Both the position numbers and the translations under genes were made by a program. A DNA stretch of 64,000 nucleotides. Origin: Hyperoplus lanceolatus (lineage: Eukaryota; Chordata; Actinopteri; Uranoscopiformes; Ammodytidae). Where the stretch lies: positions 19,585,001-19,649,000 of the forward strand of contig CM049407.1 of NCBI GenBank assembly GCA_026929865.2, in the 5' to 3' direction. Shown here piece by piece: positions 30,409 through 64,000 of the stretch; positions within the stretch are counted from its first letter, which is position 1, and every line of letters begins with the position of its first letter. The notes under the pieces are model-generated. The model had not been told where the DNA came from. It saw nothing but the letters and a program-made list of their open reading frames with translations, and did not search any database.

Positions 30409-33400
30409 CAGGGGGAAACAGGTAAGATATTACACTTCATGATAACGACTTTTTTACCTCCTGTTTGCGTCGTCTTGAGCACGTTGATGCTATGAGGGAC
30501 ACATGGACAGATGTTACAAAGGAAACAGCACATATGTTTGGTGGGAGACTCGAAAGGAAAGGGCACTGGGAATATCAGCAACTTCCTGTTGTTGTTCTGT
30601 CTCATGCATTCTGGTTTTGTGGCTTACCCGAGAAGCACTTGGCTGATCACATGATGTGAACTAGTGCTTTCTGCAGTGCGATGATTGTTGCAATATATAT
30701 GAGAATGTGGGTGTTGTATCAAGCAGAGCAAATCAGGAGATTATAACGGGCATTCGTGTTCATTTGTTGCTGTATAACTGGATACATTCTGACTTTTCCG
30801 ACTGTGTTTCAAAAAATGAAACACCCTGTTCACCACCATGCCCCGCTTCTTTCTTGGTATTTGCTGTAAATGATGATACAATCTGCATAACTGGGATTAT
30901 TTTTTCTCCCGAGTCAAGTCTCTCATGCATGCATCTCACGTTGCGTTTGGGCTCAGATCAAGGTTTTAGGGCAAAGGTCATGTTTTGGCCCTTCATGCAA
31001 AGCAGGACCTTGAGAGGAAGAGCTGACTTGGTTCAGCGCAAGGATGTTGCTGCTCTCCGAGCGTGTCCTGCTTTGACATTTTTTTTATACCTGACTGCAC
31101 TTCAGCATTCCTCTACCTGTGTACTGTTGTGTCACGTCCATAGCATCCACACATCTGCTCCACAAGTCAGGTTATAGACAGCACAGAACACTGTATCCAA
31201 CGAGCCCAAAGACTGTCCAACCTGAACCTCACACTATATCCTCCAGTAGTCTTGAACTTTTATCATCCTCCCACAGCGCTCATAACCTGTTTGAATGCTG
31301 AGGTGTATTTACAGCCGTTTCAGGGAAATAAATTAGCATGAAGTTAAAGTATTGGCTAGCAATCGACAGCAGACGTCAAACAGCAAACAGACGTTTATAT
31401 ATTGATCATGAATCCATCTGGATCAAGACCAATGTGTTTAAAAACTCCTAGGCAAAAAATGAGGCAAGTCTGGATACTTTTAGCAGATTGAAACAATACT
31501 AAACTTAAGTTAAAGCGTTTGTGGTTTTGCAACTTTGGACCAATTCCTTAAAAACAACAAGGAATATCACTCAAAGAAGAGATTCATTCTTTCCATCGAC
31601 AGAACGGGGGCAGACTTTTTGCAACAAAGATGTCTCAAACGAAATCCTTTCAAACTTCTGTGTTAATAATCTTATAAGTCAATATCTTTATAATAATGCT
31701 ACTTGGTAAAACGTGGTAAAAAGCTGCACATCCTTAGCTGTGTAGGTGATCCTTTTAATTACATAATACGTTGTGACACACCCAGAAAGAATGGTTGAAC
31801 TTTACACTTTTGTAGGCTAATCTAGATATTAGCGTGGACACAGTCTCGTCGTGTGTCACCATATTTATCGTAGCTAGAGTGACTAATCAGGATTCAAAAT
31901 CCCTATTTAAAGGACATTCGGCAACTTTTCACCCCCGCATCATCACTGCAGGCCAAGTCCATCATGGTTTCTTAGCTGCCTCTGTTTTGTTTGTTATTAT
32001 TATTTTCCTTAGTGACTCATTCGCTTCATTTCCTCCATCTCCTCACTTGCCCCGGACCATGGGAAAAAACCTTGAGAGATCAATAGTGGAGTGTTTCTCC
32101 CACTCTCTTCCACTCTCTCTCCTCTCTCTCTCTCTCGCTCTGTCTGTCTCTAGGCCAGATTGTTCCTGTGGGACTTGTGATAAGATGGCTCACATGTGTT
32201 GGTTGGCTTCCTGTCCATCCTATCTTCGCCGATGTATCAAGCTGCACAGTGAATGCGTTACAATCCAGTCATTTTATCGTATTTTATGATGAATTGTTAT
32301 TCAACGGTTTTTCCAGAGTGGAAATACCCCTCTCTGTAATTCTTACATCAGCGGCACAGCCAGGGCTCAGAGCAGGAAGTGCAGAGCCACGAGACCTTTT
32401 CCATCTCCTATACGCCTACATTATTATTATACATTCTATTTCCTCCCAGGGTCAGACTAACACCTACTAATCAATAGACAAAAGCTGAGGAGCACTGCAG
32501 GGCTTGGTTCATCATCTGGTGTGTGGTCCATCTGATCTTTCAATCAGTGGGAAATGCTGTAGGAGTGAATACTTCTCAGGGACTCTCAAAGGAGGATCTG
32601 AACGTAGACCCAACACCATTCTTAATACAAGGAGTTTTGAAATTGGAGTTGACGTTTTTGACTAGTGTCTCTATTAGTAAGGGGCATGTTTCAGAGGGCA
32701 TGTCCAAGTGCCGGGTCCCCCTCTGCTGCTGCTGCTGCTACATGTCTGGGATGTAACTCTGCACCGGGATGGGCAGGAGAAAGGGGTTGGGAGGAGGGAA
32801 ATAGCAACAGGATCTCAGAGAGTGAGTGAATGAAAAAAAAAGCCAAGAGCACAAGACATAAACAACAATGTGCACTCTGCTGCTCTGTGGATTTACAAAC
32901 TTCAGACAAACTAATGGATGCAGCTGGTGTCTGGTTTCTGTAGAGAAATGGTAAGAGTGTGCATGGCTCCCGGTGAACTATATCAACTGGCTGACTGTGT
33001 TGACCAACACTCCTCTTTGTGAATACTTTCCTGTCTATATTTCTACGCGCTTAGTTATTTTATCTATCAGTTTAGACGTCAAATGTTCTGTGCCTTCCCT
33101 CTGTTGTGTCAGCGTTCGCTCTGGGGCAGAAATCATTTCTCTTTTTAAGAGTAGCAGCACCAGACTGTGTGGCTGGCTGGTGTCTATTTTCAGAAGCTTG
33201 TGGCAACTCTGAGGGACATAACTGCTCCCCATAATCACAGGTTATAGTGGAAGGGCCTGCATTTGCAAGCTCTAAGAACTATTCTCCGGCCTGGGTGTGT
33301 ACATTAAATGGCCGGTTGCTTGTGGGAGCAGGAACACACATGTGCGTGTGTGTATGTGTGTGAGTCAGATAGCAAGAGACACATTACATTGCGCTGTGTC

Positions 33401-34904
33401 TGTGTGTGTGTGTGTGTGTGTGTGGCTGAAAGAGGGCTAGTGTTGACAGGCAGTGGGCTGACAGCAGAGGCGTGAGGGCTCCAGTGTCAGTGCTGAAACA
33501 GAGGGGACGTTTTGTTCTCCGTGTCACCGGGGTCCTCTGAGAACTCACACACTGGACGTGATTGTCAGATATGTGTGGTTTCACCCGGCGGCTTCGTGTG
33601 GAGTGACATCAGACGCAGATAGAACGCCCCTGTTGTCTCGGGCCTGCTGGGCTAAACTTGGAGCGCAGCAGCTGTGGATGATTTTTTTAATTTTTAATTT
33701 GGCAAATTCTTCAAGAATTTTAATCAGTGATCAGTGAGGTCAGCATGCCATGGAGCGTCATCCAAATCAGGTGTTTCTTTTTGATGATGCAACAGTCATG
33801 TGTCGCTGTGGGAATTTGCTGAGGGGAGATGAAAGGACATAACCATGGAATGTACTGTATATAAAAGACATAACAGAACAAATGAGAAACAAGCCTGAAA
33901 ATGAAGTGAATCAAATGAGTCTGCCTTCAAAGTCTTCAACCTGTCTCCGCCCAGTTGAAAAGGATAAAGGGAGATTAGGGGATATCCTTCACCACCATCA
34001 AATCACAAACTGAAGGAATGTCTTTTGGAAAGGTGGTGTTCATCCCTAGAGTTTCCGAGACTCTTGGTCAAAAACCACTGAAGCTTTTGGAGGCTCAAGT
34101 TGGCCTAACCTTAATCACACACTTTATGGTGTTTAATACCTTAATTTGCCAACCATTTATTTATCAAAAGAAATGTGTACAGTCAAACAAGACACACTGT
34201 TTCTTTTAATTTGGTCCACGGTAGACAAAGCACACACTATAGATAGCAGGTATAGTTGTGTCTATTTCAGCTTTTCTTGGAATGCTGAGCTGATACTTAA
34301 GGGTTGCCAGGACAAACAATGCCACGTGGGTGTTAGTGGCAGACTTGGAGACCAGCTTTGAGCAAAAAAAATATGGTGAGTCATCTGGGCTGCTTACGTC
34401 TGATTGTCTGAGGGTCTGTCTGGTCCTCGCGGGTTGTTGTGTCCTCTCTCTTCTGATGTAAGCGCTGATGAGCAGACAGCTGGATCTAATCTGCAGCATC
34501 TGCCTGCAGACATGGAGTGTGTTGGTGAATGCTGCGTGCGAGTCACAGTGACTCACCGTGGCCCGAGGAAGCACAGTTAGCCTATGTGATCCCTGATGTG
34601 CAAGCCACCTGTAGAGCTTGTTAACACCAACTAAAACGTATACCTTAATGTTGTTATTCACATAGTATACTTGGCTGCCGTCAACATGCTGGTGCAACAA
34701 AAAAAAAAATCAGTAATCTCTATCAGATTGAGGAATAAATCAAAGCCAGCTTCACCCTCTAGGTCATTTTGTCTAGCTGGTTCTGGAGAGACAATTACCC
34801 ACTATAATAGTTTGGTCACGTGGGCTTATAACTGGGGCACACGGTTTCTAAGGAAAGCACTGTTCCCATTGTAGTACAACTGTAGTAGCAGTATTCCCAT
34901 TCAT

Positions 34905-34992
34905 GCTCTCTGTCTCTCTCCCTCCCTCTCTCCCCTATCTCTCTCTCTCCCCTATGTGTGTGTCTCTCTCTCCCCCTATCTCTCTCTCTCTC
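34905..34992. repeat. CT-rich pyrimidine tract
   Basis: Repeated CTCTCTC / CCCTATCT units, directly upstream of the first coding exon of PHLDB1. The tract may add to the polypyrimidine signal of the acceptor at 35,015-35,016. Confidence 0.85.
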
Positions 34993-35055
34993 AATCTGTA
35001 TCTGTGTTTGCTTAAGGATCTTCATGTGTCAGATAATTCTGACAGTCCCGGCGAG

Positions 35056-58065
<23,010 letters not shown>

Positions 58066-58835
58066 GGGGACCCACTGGGCGACAGATGTGGAGAGGTGAA
58101 GGGGGACTGCGCGAGCAACCTAGGCACCTTGCGAGACACTAGGTCCTGATGATGGTGCAGACGTTTAAAGAGATGAATAATCTCTCACAAAAATGGCTGA
58201 GGTTTTGGAGCATATGAGGGCTTAAAACACTTTTTTTTGTTGTATTTATCTTTCAGCCGCTATGAGAAGGAAGATAGTTTTTTGAGCCACCTGCCAGTGG
58301 ATCTTTACAAAGGGATCTCTCAAGATCATTCTTTACGTTTTTGGAAGTTTCATAAGCAACACTTTTCTTACTTAATATATAAGCTCAAATTGTTTCCACA
58401 ACGTGAAGCCGATGTATGCATGCACCGTTATCACACTAACCTGTGCCCTTTTTTTCTCCCACCTTTTTTGATACATTTGTACTTTTTCCTTCAGTTTTGT
58501 TAACCTTTCTCAGATGAAAAAATGTTATATCTTAATATATCAGAACACTTAAAAATATTCAACAATATTTTAAAATAGCCTTATGTTACTTATTCAATTG
58601 AACATTACTTGGTGCCACATACTTTATGTAATGTTTTGTCCGATTTCTACAATAACAATGTTAATATCACTTTACATATATTGTTCCAATGGTGAATAAC
58701 ACAGAATTAATGTGTTTGTATTTTATATGAATATGTCAAAGAAACATTTTAACCAAATTCATAAATAGTGATAGACCTATAATGATATTTAAAACGACCC
58801 TGTACATCTAATAAATCAATATATATATATATATG
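58066..58835 (+). other. PHLDB1 3' UTR
   Basis: The sequence runs from the stop codon to shortly past the AATAAA at 58,810-58,815. No other gene is recognised in it. Confidence 0.5.
58810..58815 (+). terminator. Likely PHLDB1 poly(A) signal
   Basis: AATAAA about 745 nt after the stop, followed by a TA repeat. Confidence 0.5.
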
Positions 58836-61707
58836 TATATATGACGCATCTGTTGGTTTGTTTGTCTGACAAACGAGTTTGTTGCTGACAAATTGGCTAA
58901 ACTGAGTACAAACCAGTTCTTGTTTCCTTAATTACAGTTTCCCGCAAACATGTCGGTAATTAGCATCTTTCTTTTGATAATCTCAAGTGCATTAATGAGC
59001 TGCTGGCATTCTCATTTAATGTAGCACACACAATAGGTATTCCCTCTAAGACTTTTCTCTTTTTACATGATAGGAACAGTCAGGTGGTTTCATTCATTAA
59101 TGGCTTGTTAGGTCTGACTATGAGATTCTCAAGGAGTATTGAGCTCATATCCCGCATATGTATTTCTGGCTTTAGCGTAATTAATATGGCAATTATATGG
59201 CTCGCCCCGCCTTAGGTAGGCCATATCAAAATAAACAATAAAAAAACATAGGAAGTGAAATTACATGCAACTTGACATGCATGATTCAACATCGAGAAAT
59301 TAAAATTGTAAAAAAAAAAGAGAGAGAAAAAGTTAATAAAAAAACATCTCATGAAAAAGATGCTTGGCAATAGTCACCACTAAACATGTTCAAGTATATG
59401 AATTCTTACATACAAATACATTCCTGCCATGTACAGTTTCTCTCCTCACGCTCCTGCTTCAGATCAGCAAAAGAAAGGTGCATATACAAATAGTACTATG
59501 GTGTGATTAATTTAGTTCAGGGATCACTGGAATTTTTAGCAGACAAGTAGGCAATCACAGAAACACACCTTGCCCCTGTCAGGTATACCGACTAGATTCA
59601 ACACCCAGAAGGTTTATTCCTTATATTTTACCCCCAGTTTTAAGTGAAAAGAGTGTTATGTTTGTGCTATTAATTTGAAAAAAAAAAACATCTAATTAAA
59701 TCTCCTTCAGCTCAGTGAAGGAAAAAGTTTCCCACTCAGGGCAATAAATATGTCTGTAGCTTTGTTGGCACAACGTTCACACCATTTGCGTTTCTCTGAC
59801 CTTGAAAGATCTTCACACATCTTGCCACTCTAGTGTCTTTGAGTCTCTGGTGCACCCGCCTGAATAATAAACAGATCTCTAAGAGGGGCAGTGTGAGCTC
59901 ATTACCGCGGTGATGAGAGTGAGTGACGCCCAGCCTTATTGGTGAAATATTAATGAGCCGAGGGGGTGATCTCCCTTCACTTTCACACGCGCAGTAGACT
60001 GGCCTTTTCCCCTAGGCCCTCATAGAGCACAAATAGGACGGTCGGGGCGTGAAGTAGTACGGGTCTTGCATACATTTTGTCAATATTAATGGGAGATATT
60101 AACCTTGTCTGAAAGTTCTGATGAAATGGAGACATCTCTTGGCGAGTTTATAGAATCCCCCTGTCAAAGACTTCCACGTCCTTCATAACATTTCAGTTTT
60201 ATGAAGTGTGCATATCCACATCTGAGTTCAGAGTAATTTAGGAGATTAAAGAGAAATGTCTCCTTAAACACACACACATACACACTCAGACGTACCAGAT
60301 GAAAGAAGCTTTCAAAAAATGCAACTGATATACACCAGTGAAAGTTGTACTAAATGTTTCCCGCACGCTTTGAACAGATCATCTTCACTCCCTTTGAAGG
60401 CAACCTACAATGACAGTCGTTAATTCAAAATAGGGTAAACGATATACATACAAATCATTAAATTACAATAAAAGAAACAGGTTTTTTTGGGGGTTTCACG
60501 GCAAGTGCAACAATATCAAAAAAATATCCGGAGGGGAAAATAAGAAAAAAGCGCATCAGGGCTGACCTAATGAGGCCAACAGAATCATAGATTGTGAAAA
60601 CCACACTTTATCTCACACATCATATAATTCTTTTTTATTTTGAATGCCAGCCATGAAAGAGAAGGCAATAGAATACATGTTGCTCATTATTATCCTAATG
60701 TATGTTTATTTTTAAAATGTATTTGATTGGGGAAAACTGATGGGGTACCATGGCCTTGAACTTTGCCCTCCATATGCATATTTGTCTGCTTTGTATGTTC
60801 ACTGTTATAGGAGTTAGATTTAACATAGAATGAATATAAAATCACTGAATAATCACCTGCACAACAAAAACAAAAACATTATTTTGTACAGCCAAGCTAG
60901 CTGTTACTACAAAGATAAATTAACATTTAAAATGAGAAGTCTAACATCAACATGAAATAAAGTTGAGTTTCAGTCAAATTACAGCATACAGCCTGAATGA
61001 ATATCGGCTGTGTAAAGCTCTTAGTTGAGACACGCTGAGCCTCTGGGGTTTAAAGGGCTATGCAGAGCAGCGTGACACAGCCTGAGTGCTGTGAGTGACA
61101 CCGAGGAACCCTTAGGGATTTGTTTGTTGAAAGAACTTAAATTTTTTCGAAGGACACACGTGTTGTAACTTTTGAGCAAAAATCAGTGATCATCCATTGT
61201 TATTTAATAATGTTGGCTATTCTGCTGCTGCTGTTGTTGATGTTTGGTTTTTCCTCACTTATTATCTGTAATTTATTTTATACAACACTTCTACCCACAG
61301 TATTTTTCTATCTACCAACCACCTGAAATTAAAGTTAACTTTAACAATATGTATATAGGATATAGTTTAATTGATTGTTGAATTAATTGCTCACCTGTGG
61401 CTCTATTTTAAGTGAAAGCGTCATAACAAATAAGCGGGAACAAACTCCCAGCCATTTAGGACTTCAGGAGGCACACATTATCATTACAGACCATAGTCAC
61501 CCAGAACACACAGTGTCCTCCTTGTCCTTGCCGTCTGGTAGACGATAAAGCAGCATAATTGCTAGCGCCACTGGATTTAAAAACTGTTTTAACACCATGG
61601 CCATCAGGCTCCTGAACCAATAAAAGTAGGTAACACCTTACTGTGTTTGGCTCACTTGCTTGTCTGCAGCGTAAGATACAACTGTTACCTATTCCACAGG
61701 CTGCTAC
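58836..61707. other. Gene-free region downstream of PHLDB1
   Basis: No coding exon or RNA gene is recognised. The segment 58,850-59,060 has several TAATTA/ATTA-type sites. The segment 59,790-60,060 is less AT-rich and low in simple repeats. Either could be conserved non-coding DNA, but this cannot be judged from one sequence. Confidence 0.4.
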
Positions 61708-62337
61708 TTAAAGGGATAGTTCAGTATTTTTGAATTGGGGTTGTATGGGTTACTCAGGCATAGTTAGTGTGTGGTCACCGCAGTAATTTTAAGGAGTTTG
61801 GGGGAGATGTCTCTGTAGCAGAAGTCTGTGTTGTACTGTTCCGGAGGGGGCCCGAGGAAAAATATGTTTTTCTCCACATATAGAAATCGTTAACTTAAAA
61901 CCTAAATATCCCTTCAATTGTTTGCTAAACTGAGATTTTTTTCCACAGCTTTAATTTGCCACCAGACAGCCGTTTAATTTTCTATCACTCCTCCTATCAG
62001 CTGCTTGACTCAGAAGTACTGCGGATTATTCAAGAGACACAAGAAAACAAAAACTAACAGCTATGTGCTGGAAAACTAAAGCTGTGTAAAAAAAAACTCA
62101 GTTTAGCATACAATTGAAGGAATATTCAGGTTTTAAGTTAGCATTTATATATGTGGAGACATTTTTTTTCTGGTCCCCTCTGCAACAGTACAAGACTAAC
62201 TTCTCCTACAGAAACATCTCCCCTAAACTCCTTAAAATGACTGCACTGAATGCCAGCTCCATAAGGTAACACAATCACTAACTATGCCAAAGTACCCCAT
62301 ACAACCCCACTTCAAAAATACTGAACTATCCCTTTAA
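61708..62337. mobile_element. Long foldback MITE, family F
   Basis: TTAA (61,708-61,711; 62,334-62,337) flanks arms whose first 23 bases match exactly (AGGGATAGTTCAGTATTTTT then GAA). The similarity continues with mismatches through the arms (GTTGTATGGG, GCATAGTTAGTG) and again near the middle (ACAGCTTTA / TAAAGCTGT, AAACTGAG / CTCAGTTT). The 622-bp insert could fold almost end to end. No coding capacity. Confidence 0.85.
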
Positions 62338-63194
62338 CCTGGACTGATATACAGTATATACACACTTGTCACTTTTTTGTACACATATCTCATTTGAATA
62401 TTGCTATTTTATTATTTCTATTCTTTCATCTTTTTATATACTTTTTATGTTACTGTAATGTTTACTACTGAGCTGACTTGACTCTCGCCCACTACATTTT
62501 ACCGTACATATGTGGACCTTGTGTTAACCTAAATATATCACTAAGACAACTAGAGAACTGAAACTAAACTTTTTTTCATGTCAGGTCAGTTTAGGCTTAA
62601 CCATTGTGTGTGCCATGTTACGCCTTCAGAGCCAATGAGGAGTGATCTCCTAAAAGCTGTAACATCCCAGAGGAGGACAAAACAGACGCTCTAACACATA
62701 CCTCTAATTTGCCATGCAGTCCTTGAGGAACGGTAAATAAACCTAACCCTGTGACTGACTGAATCAGATCTGTCGTGCCTGAACGCAAATCGAGTTAGCC
62801 TAGATATCGTTCACAAATGAAAATCATATTACGCTTGTCACTTTTCTAAAACTTGATGAACAGTTTTCATGCTAAACACATAAAACAAATGTGAGTGATT
62901 TGTAGAGCGAACGCACACCAAAATATCCACACTTTCCCATCTGAGAGGCTTCCATTCACAAGTAGTAACTGAATTACATGTTTTCATCCCATGTTCAAAG
63001 AGGGGCAAAAGTTGAGGACAATAAATTCTGAGAGAGATGATGATGAAATGATGCTGTAACCCTTACTAACGCGCCATACGTGAACTTGGCATGCAGCACC
63101 GACTTTTCTGACTTCTCGGCTCCTACACGCTATTCAGACAACGAATATGGGTGTTGACAATTGGACAGCCTTGTCTCGCTACAGAAAATGACAA
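62338..63194. other. Spacer between the foldback element and the LINE
   Basis: AT-rich, with no recognised gene. The 5' border of the LINE is not clear, and part of 63,060-63,194 may belong to it. Confidence 0.4.
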
Positions 63195-64000
63195 GTCCAC
63201 AGTGGCAAAGCCCCGGGGGTTGATGAGATCCGTCCAGAAATGCTGAAAGCAATGGGTGTGGAGGGGCTGTCTTGGATGACACGCCTCTTCAACATTGCGT
63301 GGAAGTCGGGTACAGTGCCGAAGGAGTGGCAGACCGGGGTGGTGGTTCCTATTTTTAAAAAGGGGGACCAGAGAGTGTGTTCCAACTACCGGGGTATCAC
63401 ACTTCTCAGCCTTCCCGGCAAAGTCTACTCCAAGGTGCTGGAAAGGATGGTTCGGCCGATAGTCGAACCTCAGATTGAAGAGGAACAATGCGGATTCCGT
63501 CCTGGCCGTGGAACAACGGACCAGCTCTTCACTCTCGCAAGGATCCTAGAGGGAGCTTGGGAGTTTGCTCATCCAGTCTACATGTGTTTTGTAGATCTGG
63601 AGAAGGCTTATGACCGGGTTCCCCGGGAGATACTGTGGGGGGTGCTGCGGGAGTATGGGGTGAGGGTGTCTCTTCTCAGGGCCATCCAATCTCTGTACGC
63701 TCAAAGCGAGAGCTGTGTACGGGTTCTCGGTAGTAAGTCAGACTCGTTTCCGGTGGGGGTTGGCCTCCGCCAGGGCTGTGCTTTATCACCAATCCTGTTT
63801 GTGATATTTATGGACAGGATAGGCGTAGTCGTGGTGGGGAGGGGTTGCAGTTTGGTGAACTGAAGATCTCATCTCTGCTGTTTGCGGATGATGTGGTTCT
63901 GATGGCATCATCGGCCTGTGACCTTCAGCTCTCATTGGATCGGTTTGCAGCCGAGTGTGAAGCGGTTGGGATGAGGATCAACACCTCTAAATCTGAGGCC
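63195..64000 (+). mobile_element. Non-LTR retrotransposon (LINE) reverse transcriptase, broken and partial
   Basis: The frame with ATG at 63,240 encodes RT motifs in order: SNYRGITLLSLPGKVYSKVL, EEEQCGFRPGRGTTDQLFTL, motif A FVDLEKAYDRVPRE and motif B VGLRQGCALSPILF. The catalytic FADD (63,881-63,892) lies in another frame, consistent with a small deletion (net 4 or 1 nt) near 63,810-63,840. The sequence then stays open (SSACDLQLSLDRFAAECEAV) to the window end. The frame is closed by a stop at 63,189-63,191, so the 5' part is missing or decayed. The style resembles RTE/Rex-type fish LINEs; the clade is not certain. It cannot be autonomous as read. Confidence 0.88.

Larger units (their letters stand above)
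27030..35016 (+). other. Region between H2AX and the first PHLDB1 coding exon
   Basis: About 8 kb without a recognised coding exon. It contains a duplicated GTGTCCAAACTTTCAAATGT unit near 27,120-27,170, a TTAA MITE (27,692-28,054), two long GT tracts and CT-rich DNA. The PHLDB1 promoter and non-coding first exon(s) must lie here or just upstream, because 35,017 is a splice acceptor, but I cannot place them. Confidence 0.55.

Noticed and set aside
30707..31177. 156-codon forward frame upstream of PHLDB1
   Set aside because: Low-quality composition, no recognisable family and no matching splice signals.
33705..33725. Heat-shock-element-like AATTCTTCAAGAATT
   Set aside because: Only one TTCnnGAA dimer, with no promoter placed nearby; chance occurrence in AT-rich DNA is likely.
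34206..34700. 164-codon reverse frame upstream of PHLDB1
   Set aside because: No domain, no splice or codon support; it looks like a chance open frame.

Overview
The window is nuclear DNA of a ray-finned (teleost) fish, most likely a percomorph. It has split genes with consensus GT/AG introns, long CA/GT microsatellites, many short TTAA-flanked inverted-repeat elements, a Tc1-type element and an RT-bearing LINE at the right edge. Five protein-coding genes can be read. All belong to a neighbourhood known on human 11q23.3.

Left part (1-8,200). The first coding exon of HINFP (histone H4 transcription factor) lies on the minus strand at 509-665 and the gene runs off the left edge. DPAGT1, the ER GlcNAc-1-phosphate transferase that starts the dolichol-linked oligosaccharide, fills 2,629-5,541 on the minus strand. 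Its nine exons join in frame to 410 aa.

Middle (8,200-27,100). C2CD2L/TMEM24, an ER-plasma membrane contact-site lipid transfer protein, runs on the plus strand (8,215-24,239; 14 coding exons, 703 aa, first intron about 9 kb). Next comes intronless H2AX (26,476-26,904). It ends in SQEY and has both a histone stem-loop and a poly(A) signal, behind a promoter full of CCAAT boxes.

Right part (27,100-64,000). PHLDB1/LL5-alpha occupies 35,056-58,065 on the plus strand. Its 24 coding exons join in frame to 1,369 aa: an FHA domain, a Ser/Pro-rich linker, coiled coils, a set of phase-0 cassette-like exons and a C-terminal PH domain. Downstream lie about 5 kb of gene-free DNA with a 630-bp foldback element, then a frameshifted non-LTR retrotransposon cut by the window end.

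The genes do not form an operon. HINFP and H2AX share a histone/chromatin theme, while C2CD2L and PHLDB1 are both cortical/plasma-membrane adaptors, but the grouping is best read as conserved synteny. Compared with the human order as I recall it, the divergent DPAGT1-C2CD2L pair looks inverted between H2AX and HINFP. I found no sign of a wholly new system. The most notable points are that inversion, PHLDB1 exon gain/duplication/loss, the two-way H2AX 3' end, a short uORF at the C2CD2L start, and a group of different MITEs sharing the same TTAA-AG termini.
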